In this document: positions 15,886 through 23,210 of the stretch, piece after piece | How the letters are laid out: each line of letters begins with the position of its first letter | How positions within the stretch are numbered: the first letter of the stretch is position 1 | Assembly (NCBI GenBank): GCA_964627045.1 | Contig: CAZVIK010000042.1 | Location: 1-23,552 of the forward strand | Direction: 5' to 3' | Source: CAZVIK01 sp964627045 | GTDB taxonomy: Bacteria > Acidobacteriota > Terriglobia > Bryobacterales > Bryobacteraceae | Length of the DNA stretch: 23,552 nt | Translations under genes and position numbers: made by a program | The notes under the pieces: generated by a model | The model's database searches: none | What the model was told of the DNA's origin: nothing | The model's input: only the letters and a program-made list of their open reading frames with translations

Positions 15886-16624
15886 CTGGGTTCCCTCCGG
15901 CCGCCGCTGCGCCCGGCGGGACCGGCCCGTCGCACCGCCGCGCGTCCAGAATCCGCCCCGCCCGCATAAAGTAGACGCCGTGCGCGATCTGTTGCACCAG
16001 CTCCATGTCGTGGGTAATCACCAGCATCGAAACTCCGTAGATGTCCAGCAGGCATTGAACCACGCGGTCTCGGCTCTCATCGTCCAAGCCCCGCGTCGGC
16101 TCGTCCACCAACAGGAGTTGCGGCTGGTTGATGAGGCTCATGGCGATCATCGCCCGCTGGTTCATCCCGCCGCTGAGCTGACTCGGATATGCACCATAGA
16201 CCCGCTGCGGCTCGGCGAAGCCCATCCTCCGCAAGAGGTCCAGTGCCCGCCCCCGCGCCTCCCTCTCTTCGCCGGGATGATGCTGGAGGTACGCTTCGGC
16301 GATCTGCCGTCCCACGCGCATCACGGGATTGAAGAACCGCTCCGCGTTGGACCAGCACATGGCTATCTCCCGTCCACGCAGCGCGCTCGCCACACCCGTC
16401 GCCAGGAGGCTGCGGCCGTTGAACCAGGCTTCCCCCGACACTCTCGCGTTGCGCGGCAGCAGCCCCAACACCGCCAGCGCCAGCACGGATTTGCCGCAGC
16501 CGCTTTCCCCCACCAGCGCCATCCGGTCCTCGGGCTCCACGAGCAGGCTGGTATCCACCACGGCCGGCACCTCGCCGCCCGCCGTGTCGAAGCGCACCGA
16601 CAGGCCCGCCACTTCGAGCGTCAT
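15878..16624 (-). CDS. ABC transporter ATPase, NikD/DppD-like
   Basis: A 248-residue ATP-binding subunit that pairs with the next ATPase. Walker A GESGCGKS is at 39-46, the signature QLSGGMNQR at 149-157, Walker B LLLVDEPTRGLD ends at 181, and the switch His is in VITHDMELV. In the Q-loop the sequence reads MCWSNAERFFNP (89-100) where relatives read MIFQxPxxxLNP, so the Gln that contacts the magnesium/water network and the permease is Ser92. The ATG overlaps the stop of the binding-protein gene by 4 bases (ATGA). Still predicted to be a working subunit because all other motifs are intact. Confidence 0.88.
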   Translation of the reverse strand: MTLEVAGLSVRFDTAGGEVPAVVDTSLLVEPEDRMALVGESGCGKSVLALAVLGLLPRNARVSGEAWFNGRSLLATGVASALRGREIAMCWSNAERFFNPVMRVGRQIAEAYLQHHPGEEREARGRALDLLRRMGFAEPQRVYGAYPSQLSGGMNQRAMIAMSLINQPQLLLVDEPTRGLDDESRDRVVQCLLDIYGVSMLVITHDMELVQQIAHGVYFMRAGRILDARRCDGPVPPGAAAAGGNPDV

Positions 16625-18171
16625 CGGCGGCCCGCCTCCCACCGAAGCCGCGACAGGTCCAGCTTCAGGAACGGATCGACGTGAACCCCGGCGAGCCCCC
16701 GCCGGTACGCATAGAAGTAGCGCTCGTGGTACAGCGGCACGAACGGCTTGTCGGCCGCGATTAGGTCCATCACCTCGTGGAAGCCCCGCTCCTGCGCGGC
16801 GGCGTCCGGCGCGTTCACCGCATCCTGGAACGCGCCGTCGAGCCGCGCCGAGGCGTAATGCGTTGTGTTGCCATTGGCGCGCACGCGCATCCCCTCGGAG
16901 AACGCCAACCGCCGGATGAGCAACTCCGGCGAGCCGGTCGGCGCCGACAGCGGGTATAGGGTGAGGTCGAAGCCGCCCTGTTCGGTGGCTTTCTGCCACG
17001 CACCGCCCTCCAGCGCCGCCACCCGGACCGCCACGCCCAGCCGCGCGAAGTAATCGGCCAGGTAGTCGCCGACGTGACGGTAGCCCCACGACGAGATGTC
17101 GCCCTGGCTCAGTAGCAGCACCGCTGGTGCCCCGCCCAGGCACGCCGCCAGTTCGCGCTTCACCGATTCTCCGGTATCGGGCGCTTCCGCGAACCGCCCG
17201 CGGTTCCACCGCGCCGCGCGGCCGATCAGGAAATCCCGAGCCGGCGTTCCGGCGCCGCGCAGGATGTGCCGCACCAAGCCGTCGCGGTCCAGCGCACGCG
17301 CGAACGCCTCCCGGCATTCGGCCTTCCGGAACGGCCCCTTGGCGCAGTTGAACAACAGGTAGTGCGTGATGGCCACGTCCTGGGAGGCCACCACGATCTC
17401 CGGCTTGTCCTTCAATAGGTCCAGGTGCGGCGCGGGCACGCCTCCGTGATGCGCGATCAGGTCGATGTCGCCCCGGATCAGCGACATCAGCCGTACCACC
17501 GGATCAGGAATGATCCGGAACTCGATCTCGCGGAAGTAGGGCCGCCCCCCGTGATAGCCCTCAAACGCCGTCACCTTGTCGTACTGCCCGATCTTGCTCT
17601 CGGCGAACACGTATGGTCCGCTCCCCACGGGCCGCCGCAGTTTGCCGTCCGGCTGGAACTCCGCCGGACTGAAGATCCCGGCAAAATAGTGGCCCACCTT
17701 GTTTGGAAGATCCACCATCGGCCGCGAAAAGCGCAGACGCAGCGTCCGGCCGTCCACCACCGACATCTCTTCCAGGTGGATATAGGTGCTGTAGTAGTCC
17801 AGTTCCGGGTGGTCCTTCATCCGCCGCACGTTCGCCGCCACCAGTTCGGAAGAAAGCGTCTCGCCGTTGTGAAACCTCACGCCCTCCCTCAACCGCAGCG
17901 TCCACTGTTTCCCGTCCGGCGTTACCTGCCAGGACTCCGCCAGCGCCGGCCGCGCCGTCAGCCCGTCGTCGATCTCGGTGAGCGCTTCCCACACGTTGGC
18001 ATTGCGCTGGATCATGACCGGATTCGCGGCCCCCAAGTTCAGGCTCGCGTTCACGCCCACGACCAACACGTCGTCAGGCCGCCGCCCGGCCGAGCACGCC
18101 GCCAGAACCAGAAGAGCCGCCGCCAGGGCCGCCCGCGCCACCAGGCTTTTCACGCCGTTTCGCTTCCGCAT
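16621..18171 (-). CDS. NikA/CntA-like solute-binding lipoprotein of the nickel/peptide importer
   Basis: A 516-residue family 5 extracellular solute-binding protein. The start ATG 18171 leads into a lipoprotein signal with lipobox LAAC (lipidated C26). The body shows family marks: VWEALTEIDDGLTARPALAESWQVTPDGKQWTLRLREGVRFHNGE split over 59-103, the VGSGPYVFAESK segment, and EFRIIPDPVVRLMSLIRGDIDLI. From memory, E. coli NikA has a similar GTGPWILQESKLNQYD ... NVIPDPTTR pattern, which is closer than the usual DppA sequence. I therefore favour a nickel or metallophore ligand, with peptide as the alternative. It overlaps the upstream permease gene by 22 bases and the downstream ATPase gene by 4. 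Confidence 0.82.
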   Translation of the reverse strand: MRKRNGVKSLVARAALAAALLVLAACSAGRRPDDVLVVGVNASLNLGAANPVMIQRNANVWEALTEIDDGLTARPALAESWQVTPDGKQWTLRLREGVRFHNGETLSSELVAANVRRMKDHPELDYYSTYIHLEEMSVVDGRTLRLRFSRPMVDLPNKVGHYFAGIFSPAEFQPDGKLRRPVGSGPYVFAESKIGQYDKVTAFEGYHGGRPYFREIEFRIIPDPVVRLMSLIRGDIDLIAHHGGVPAPHLDLLKDKPEIVVASQDVAITHYLLFNCAKGPFRKAECREAFARALDRDGLVRHILRGAGTPARDFLIGRAARWNRGRFAEAPDTGESVKRELAACLGGAPAVLLLSQGDISSWGYRHVGDYLADYFARLGVAVRVAALEGGAWQKATEQGGFDLTLYPLSAPTGSPELLIRRLAFSEGMRVRANGNTTHYASARLDGAFQDAVNAPDAAAQERGFHEVMDLIAADKPFVPLYHERYFYAYRRGLAGVHVDPFLKLDLSRLRWEAGRR

Positions 18172-19016
18172 GCCGATGCCGTCCCCGCGAACAACTTGAT
18201 CTCCTCGACCGCGAACAGGTACCGCTTCTTGTCGAGATACTCCCGCACCCCATCCGCCAGAAGGTGCAGTCCCAAGGTGAAGACCGCGATTAACGCCGAC
18301 GGAAACGCGAATAGCCAGGGGCTCGCCAGAAAGAAACTCCGTGCGTCGAACAGCACCGTCCCCCATTCGGGCGTCTGAGGCGAAATGCCCAGCCCCAGAA
18401 AACTCAACGATACGATGGCAAACACGTCGCCCACCAGCGCGTTCAGCAACAGGATCAATACCGACGGCAGCACCGCCGGCAGCGCGTGCCGGAACAGGTT
18501 GCGCGCCGTCGAGTACCCCGCCGCCGTGTTCGCGGTGATGTAGTCCAATTGCTTCACCACGCAGATTTCGTTCCGCACGATCCGCGCCAGTTGCGCCCAC
18601 CCGGTCGCCGCCAGGTACAGCACAAGTTGAAGCGCGCCGCCGCCGAAGATCCCGAGGAAACACACTGCCAGTAGGAATCCCGGCAGCGCCAGCATCGCGT
18701 CGGCCAGACGCATCATCAGCCCGTCCATCCGGCCCCCCAGAAACCCGCACGACGCCCCCACGCCGAGCGCCAGCGCGGAACTCAGCGCCGCCACCAGCAG
18801 CGCCAGCCCTAGCGTGGTCCGCGTTCCGGCCAGCAACCGGCTGAACAGGTCCCGCCCCAGGTGATCGGTTCCCATTGGGTGCGCCGAGCTCGGCCGCGCC
18901 AGGATGCGGCCGTAGTCGGCCGCTCCCGGCGGGTAGGGAGCCACAGCTTCGCCGAGCAGCGCCATCACAAGGAACAACGCCGTGATGCCGGCGCCGACAT
19001 ACCCGATCCGCGGCAT
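18150..19016 (-). CDS. ABC transporter permease, NikC/DppC-like
   Basis: A 288-residue inner-membrane permease. It has the short N-terminal segment and periplasmic motif HPMGTDHLGRDLFSRLLAGTRTTL typical of DppC/NikC, then about five further membrane helices and the ATPase-contacting loop (ANTAAGYSTARNLFRHALP). Start ATG 19016 lies 1 base after the stop of the partner permease; a TTG nine bases earlier is possible. The C-terminus after GVREYLDKK is about 25 residues longer than usual (ending FAGTASACGSETA) and its coding sequence overlaps the start of the binding-protein gene. Confidence 0.88.
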   Translation of the reverse strand: MPRIGYVGAGITALFLVMALLGEAVAPYPPGAADYGRILARPSSAHPMGTDHLGRDLFSRLLAGTRTTLGLALLVAALSSALALGVGASCGFLGGRMDGLMMRLADAMLALPGFLLAVCFLGIFGGGALQLVLYLAATGWAQLARIVRNEICVVKQLDYITANTAAGYSTARNLFRHALPAVLPSVLILLLNALVGDVFAIVSLSFLGLGISPQTPEWGTVLFDARSFFLASPWLFAFPSALIAVFTLGLHLLADGVREYLDKKRYLFAVEEIKLFAGTASACGSETA

Positions 19017-19017
19017 C

Positions 19018-19944
19018 TCAGCCAATCCTCGCCCGCGCCGCGCGCGGGTCGATGCGCCGTACCAGCAGGTCGGCGAGCAGGTTTGCCGCCAGCACCACCG
19101 TGCAGAAAAATAGGATGTAGCCCTGGATCACCGGATAGTCCCGGCTCAGGATCGCTTCCAGAATGTAGCCGCCCATTCCCGGAAGCGAAAACACCGATTC
19201 GATCAACACAATTCCGCCGAGCAACCCCGCGAATCTCATCCCGAGGTAGCTCACCACCAGCGTCATGGCGTTCGGCAACCCGTGGCGCAGCACCGCCTGC
19301 GGATAGCTCAGTCCTTTTCCGAGGGCGGCCAGGAAATACTCCTGGTGAACCGCTTCCAGCAACGCGTTTCGCACCACACGCGCCAGCGAAAGCCCCAGGA
19401 TGCCCCCCAGCGTCAACACCGGCAGCACCAGCCCCCTGCCTCCGCCGATTCCGTACAACGGCAGCCAGCCCAAGCGGAATGAACATACGTAGATCGACAG
19501 CAGCCCGATCAGAAACGCCGGGACCGAGTGGCACAGAACCACCACCGCGCGGATCGCGTGGTCGGCCGCTTTGCCTTCATAAACGGCCGCCGCCACCCCG
19601 AGCAGGATTCCCAGCGAACCGGCCAGCGCCAGCGATCCAAAGGCCACCGCCGCCGACACCGGAATCCGCGCGGCGAACTCCGCCGTCACCGCACGGTTGG
19701 TCTTAAACGACGCGCCCAAGTCGCCGCGCGCTACCGCCCCGAGCCAGGCCAGGTACCTCGCCCAGGCCGGCCGGTCCATTCCGTGCGCCTCGCGGACCCG
19801 GGCGAGCGCCTCCGCGGACATGTCCTTGGAGGCGCCGCCCAGCAGGAGTTCGGTGGCATCGCCCGGCGCCAGGTCCACCGCCACGAATGAGAGGACGCTG
19901 ACCAGCAGCAGCGTCGCCACCGAACTCGCGAGCCGGTGCGCCAT
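19018..19944 (-). CDS. ABC transporter permease, NikB/DppB-like
   Basis: A 308-residue inner-membrane permease. It shows the family N-terminal helix, the RVREAHGMDRPAWARYLAWL segment, about five more membrane helices and the conserved coupling loop (LGKGLSYPQAVLRHGLPNA). The end (GGIVLIESVFSLPGMGGYILEAILSRDYPVIQG, split over 239-271, and DLLVRRIDPRAA) is the classic DppB/NikB signature. The ATG overlaps the receptor stop codon by one base (TGATG), so it is translationally coupled to the outer-membrane receptor. Ligand cannot be read from the permease alone. Confidence 0.9.
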   Translation of the reverse strand: MAHRLASSVATLLLVSVLSFVAVDLAPGDATELLLGGASKDMSAEALARVREAHGMDRPAWARYLAWLGAVARGDLGASFKTNRAVTAEFAARIPVSAAVAFGSLALAGSLGILLGVAAAVYEGKAADHAIRAVVVLCHSVPAFLIGLLSIYVCSFRLGWLPLYGIGGGRGLVLPVLTLGGILGLSLARVVRNALLEAVHQEYFLAALGKGLSYPQAVLRHGLPNAMTLVVSYLGMRFAGLLGGIVLIESVFSLPGMGGYILEAILSRDYPVIQGYILFFCTVVLAANLLADLLVRRIDPRAARARIG

Positions 19945-22121
19945 CAGCGGCCGAAGTGGTAGGTCGCTCTCACCTCCACGAAACGGCCCGGCGCATTGTA
20001 GATAAACTCCCCGTCGTATTTTGAGTTCGCCAGGTTATCGATCCCCAGGGAGAAGTCCACATCGTGGCCGCCGAAGCTGACCGTCTTCCACGCTTTCATG
20101 CCAAGCGTCGCGTAGCTCCGCATGTGGAAGTAGCGCAGTTGCGTGTTCTCGTCGTCGTAGTAGCGCGTATCGGACGCGCGCAAAGACAGCGTCGCACCGT
20201 AGCGCCCCTTCCGGCTCACGTAGCGTAGCCCCGCTCCGCCCACGTTATCGGGGGCGTTGCGCAGTTGGTGGCCCTTGTTCTTCGCCGACTTGGTGATCTC
20301 CGAGCGGTTCAGCGTGTAGTTGAAGTACCCGATCAAATCGCCCCAAATCTCCTGCTGCCACCCCAACTCAATGCCCTTGATCGACACTTCGTCGGAGTTC
20401 GACGTGCGGATGATTTGCACGCCCACGAGCGTCGGATGCTGGTCGTAGACATAACTCATGGCGTCCACGATCTGCCCCCAGTAGCCGGTCGCCGTAAGGC
20501 GCGTGCGCCCGCCCGGACTGACGTAGTCCGCGCCGAAATCGGCCATCTTCGTCCGCTCCGGCTTCAGGTTCGGGTTCGCTTCGCGCCACGTGTTGCCGGT
20601 CGAGATGTTCTGGAAGAACCACGTCGCCGAACCGGCCCAGTAAGCCGTCCCTGCCGACGCCCGCAATCCGATGGCCTCGGTCACCCGGTACTTGAAACCT
20701 CCGCGGTAGGTGTTGGCCGCCTTGCTCACGTCGGGCGGTGTGCGGTTCGTCGAGCCGGTGTCGTACACGTCGTGGAACTTCCACCGGTCGTGGCGTATGC
20801 CCACGATCAGCGTCGCCTTCTCGTCCAGAAACCGGACCTGGTCCTGAACGTATAGCGCCGTCTGGCCGATCCCGTACTTGGTCTGGGCCAGAACCCCGCT
20901 GCGGTTGGCGTTGAACGTGAACGAGCGGCTCTGGTCGATCAGGTGCTGCACCCCCACCGTCAGCGTATTGCGGCGGATGGCGTGCACGTCCATCTGCACG
21001 TCCAGAGGGAGCCGCGTGTAGGTCGCGTGCGGATTCTGCGTGATCGTCGGGTCGTAGACGTAGCTGTTTGTCGCGCTGACCGGTGCAAACACGTAGCGTC
21101 CGGCAATGGCCGAGTTGGCTACGTTCACAACGCCCTTGGTGCTCTGCGAATCCGTCCGCCGGCTCTGGTAGCCGAACCGCGCCGTCAGCAGTCCCACCCC
21201 CTCGATCGGCGTGAAGAACGAACCGTTCCCGATCACACGCGTGCCGGCGCTGAAGGAGTTCTGCCGCCCGCCGTAGAGCCGCTCGTTGAAGACGTGCGCG
21301 CCCGCGGTGAAGCCCATACCGCTGTTCGGGTTCCTGTATCCCACCCGCTGGTAGTTGTAGTGGTTCGTATAGTATTGATTTTCGATGGCCACCGAGTTCA
21401 GGTACGACGGGTAACCGTTCTGCATCAGGTACACGCCCGTCGCCAGGTCCGTGTTCTTGTAGCCGTCGGAGGTGTCCACATTGTAGGATCCGAACAGGTC
21501 CCAGTTGCCCAGCGTCTTGCCGAGCGACACCTGCGGCCGCCACGTCCCCAAGGTCCCATAGCCCAACCCCAGGGTCATGCCTCCGTTCTGCCGGGCCGTG
21601 AGCGAGCGCACGTTCACCACCCCGCCGCTGGCGTTGGCGCCGTACAGCGAAGACGACGGGCCCAGCAACACCTCGGTCGAACCAACGTTGGCCGGGTTCA
21701 CCGCGATGCTCACCATCGGCTCGGCCAGCGGCAGTTCGTCTACCATGTAGAGCGTGCGGCCGATAAAATAGCCTGTGCCGCGCAGGTGAATCCAGTTCGG
21801 GATATTCCGGTTGCCGTGACCCACCGACACCCCGGGCACGTCCTTAACGATCTCCCCGATGTTGGGGTTGTTGTACTGCTTCTCTTCCACCTGGTCCCGC
21901 GTCACAAGCTGCACGCTGACCGGAACGTTGACGATGTTGGTCTCGGTCTTGGTGGCCGTCACCACAATGACGTCGTGTCGCGTCAGGTCCGGCGTCTCTG
22001 CCGCCTCTTCCGGCCGCGACTGTTCGGCCTGGGTGTTCGGAGTCTCGGTCGGGGGTTGCGCGAAGGCCGTGCCGGAGGCCAGCAGGGCCAAAAGGGAGCA
22101 GGAAAGAAGGAGTCTGGGCAT
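19944..22121 (-). CDS. TonB-dependent outer-membrane receptor, probable nickel or nickel-chelate receptor
   Basis: A 725-residue TonB-dependent receptor. The signal peptide is residues 1-21 (cleavage after AFA). A TonB box (DVIVVTATK, 50-58) precedes the plug domain (PNIGEIVKDVPGVSVGHGNRN, LRGTGYFIGRTLYMVDELPL, VLLGPSSSLYGANASGGVVNV). The rest is a 22-strand-type barrel rich in aromatic residues ending in ATYHFGR. It lacks the N-terminal carboxypeptidase-like domain common in acidobacterial Oar-type receptors. Start ATG 22121 has AGAGGA five bases upstream. It heads the operon whose next gene starts within its stop codon, and a NikR-like operator lies 57-83 bases upstream, so nickel or a nickel complex is the inferred cargo. 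Siderophore or vitamin transport is the alternative. Confidence 0.9.
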   Translation of the reverse strand: MPRLLLSCSLLALLASGTAFAQPPTETPNTQAEQSRPEEAAETPDLTRHDVIVVTATKTETNIVNVPVSVQLVTRDQVEEKQYNNPNIGEIVKDVPGVSVGHGNRNIPNWIHLRGTGYFIGRTLYMVDELPLAEPMVSIAVNPANVGSTEVLLGPSSSLYGANASGGVVNVRSLTARQNGGMTLGLGYGTLGTWRPQVSLGKTLGNWDLFGSYNVDTSDGYKNTDLATGVYLMQNGYPSYLNSVAIENQYYTNHYNYQRVGYRNPNSGMGFTAGAHVFNERLYGGRQNSFSAGTRVIGNGSFFTPIEGVGLLTARFGYQSRRTDSQSTKGVVNVANSAIAGRYVFAPVSATNSYVYDPTITQNPHATYTRLPLDVQMDVHAIRRNTLTVGVQHLIDQSRSFTFNANRSGVLAQTKYGIGQTALYVQDQVRFLDEKATLIVGIRHDRWKFHDVYDTGSTNRTPPDVSKAANTYRGGFKYRVTEAIGLRASAGTAYWAGSATWFFQNISTGNTWREANPNLKPERTKMADFGADYVSPGGRTRLTATGYWGQIVDAMSYVYDQHPTLVGVQIIRTSNSDEVSIKGIELGWQQEIWGDLIGYFNYTLNRSEITKSAKNKGHQLRNAPDNVGGAGLRYVSRKGRYGATLSLRASDTRYYDDENTQLRYFHMRSYATLGMKAWKTVSFGGHDVDFSLGIDNLANSKYDGEFIYNAPGRFVEVRATYHFGR

Positions 22122-22168
22122 CGTGTTCCTCTCAGGTCTTTGACGGCGCCGGTAGCACCTATTGAGAC

Positions 22169-22174
22169 ATCGTA
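22169..22174 (-). promoter_or_regulatory. Candidate -10 element for the receptor-transporter operon
   Basis: On the minus strand TACGAT lies just downstream of the inverted repeat and 47 bases before the receptor start. If it is the -10 box, the repeat would cover the spacer and -35 region, which fits repression. The -35 is a poor T-rich match, so this is tentative. Confidence 0.25.
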
Positions 22175-22177
22175 TCC

Positions 22178-22204
22178 GTGTTACCAAGCTAAAAAGCGTA
22201 ACAC
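22178..22204. promoter_or_regulatory. NikR-like operator, perfect inverted repeat GTGTTAC-N13-GTAACAC
   Basis: The two 7-base arms are perfectly complementary and separated by 13 bases with an AT-rich centre, unusual in this GC-rich DNA. From memory, the NikR motif described for Geobacter/Desulfovibrio is GTGTTAC-N13/14-GTAACAC, an exact match. The site is upstream of a TonB receptor plus a NikA-like importer operon, where nickel-dependent repression would make sense. NikR itself is not in the window. Confidence 0.7.
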
Positions 22205-22296
22205 AGGCGGCCGGATCGGGCAACCTGCCATTGAGCGCCGGTGCGGGGGCTACGCGTCAACCGGACGGCCGGGATTTCCCAGCCGCCTGGTGGCCT

Positions 22297-22310
22297 CGCG
22301 CCCGGGCGCG
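22297..22310. repeat. 14-bp perfect GC palindrome
   Basis: CGCGCCCGGGCGCG is fully self-complementary and sits between the cysteine-rich gene and the NikR-like operator. It could form a short hairpin after the cysteine-rich gene but has no T-run. In DNA this GC-rich it may have no function. Confidence 0.3.
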
Positions 22311-22372
22311 CGTCAGGAGTCTCGGTGCAGGACACGGATTGCTGGGCCGCAGCCGATCGTCGCTCCGGCGCC

Positions 22373-23158
22373 CTACAGGGCAGGCGTGTAGAGATCCCCG
22401 GCGCGAGCCCAGCGCTGGCGCGCGGGCGTCCCGCTCCCGGCCCGCGCGCCGGCCACACGGTCCAGGAATCCTAGCAAGCGAAGGTGAACCGGTGACGGAA
22501 GCCGCGTCAATTCCACCTTATCGCCCACGTCGGCGCGCAGCCACATCGCGTAGTCGCGGCAATCGCCCTGGCCGTAGCTCAGGATCAACCCTTCCATCCC
22601 GCAGATGCACATCGCCAGGCTCAACGGCGCCACCGAGTAGGGGCACAGCAGAAGGATCGCCCGCCTTCGCGTCCCGCCGTTCAACGCGGGCAACAACAAG
22701 TCCCGCGCGATGTCCGAAGCCGACGTCATCAGGTACAGAGACGCGCCTGCCGCCCGCGCCCGTTCCGCAACTTCGCGGATCTCGCACGCCGCACACGCCT
22801 CGGCCGGCTCCCGGCCCGCTTCGTCCAGGAGCCGGCAATCGTGCCCAAACCGCTTCGAAGGGCACGGCGGGAACATCGGCCGCTGGCAGTACCCGATTCC
22901 GATCAGCCACTCCGCGGCGGCCACACCGTGCTCAAGTTGCTCCCAGCCTTCAACGCCCACCGGCGCGACTTCCCGCCGCCGCGCGGGCCGCACCACGCAG
23001 CGGTACCTCCACAGACCGGTCAGGACGCGCCTTGGGTGACGCAGTACCGCCTGCCTCAGAAAGCCTTTGCCGTAGGATTGAAACAAACTCCGTGCGGAGA
23101 ACGACCACACGTCAAACCCCAAAAACGCCGCGCGGTCCAGTCTTTCCAGCAGGCCCAT
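22373..23158 (-). CDS. Cysteine-rich protein of unknown function
   Basis: A 261-residue protein I do not recognise. Start ATG 23158 has GGAAGGGA six bases upstream and is preferred to the longer frame, which would run into the divergent gene. It has no signal peptide or clear membrane helix, so it is probably cytoplasmic. Ten cysteines stand out: C54, C91, C99, C108, C122, C125, C172, C184, C186 and C200. The central block C91-x7-C99-x8-C108-x13-C122-x2-C125, with H106 inside, looks like a metal or Fe-S site. A hydrophobic strand (RRAILLLCPYSVAPLSLAM, 165-183) leads to CIC and a YGQGDCRDYA motif. It lies 251 bp upstream of the receptor operon on the same strand, but the operator and gap suggest separate transcription. 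Confidence 0.65.
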   Translation of the reverse strand: MGLLERLDRAAFLGFDVWSFSARSLFQSYGKGFLRQAVLRHPRRVLTGLWRYRCVVRPARRREVAPVGVEGWEQLEHGVAAAEWLIGIGYCQRPMFPPCPSKRFGHDCRLLDEAGREPAEACAACEIREVAERARAAGASLYLMTSASDIARDLLLPALNGGTRRRAILLLCPYSVAPLSLAMCICGMEGLILSYGQGDCRDYAMWLRADVGDKVELTRLPSPVHLRLLGFLDRVAGARAGSGTPARQRWARAGDLYTPAL

Positions 23159-23210
23159 GAAACGTCCCTTCCACAATACCGGACCCTGAGCCGTGCTACA
23201 AAGGGTTATC

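Noticed and set aside
14528..22121. Staphylopine/pseudopaline-type opine metallophore cluster
   Set aside because: Receptor and importer fit, but no nicotianamine-synthase-like (CntL) or opine dehydrogenase (CntM) gene is in the window; the methyltransferase has ordinary class I motifs.
22122..22372. Possible cobalamin riboswitch upstream of the TonB receptor
   Set aside because: TonB receptors often have one, and a GGGAA and a CCCCCGC string are present on the transcribed strand, but the B12-box order and pairing elements cannot be assembled; the NikR-like repeat explains regulation better.
20943..22391. 482-codon open frame on the plus strand
   Set aside because: It is antisense to the TonB receptor, with His/Arg/Val-rich sequence and no family signature; GC-rich codon structure explains it.
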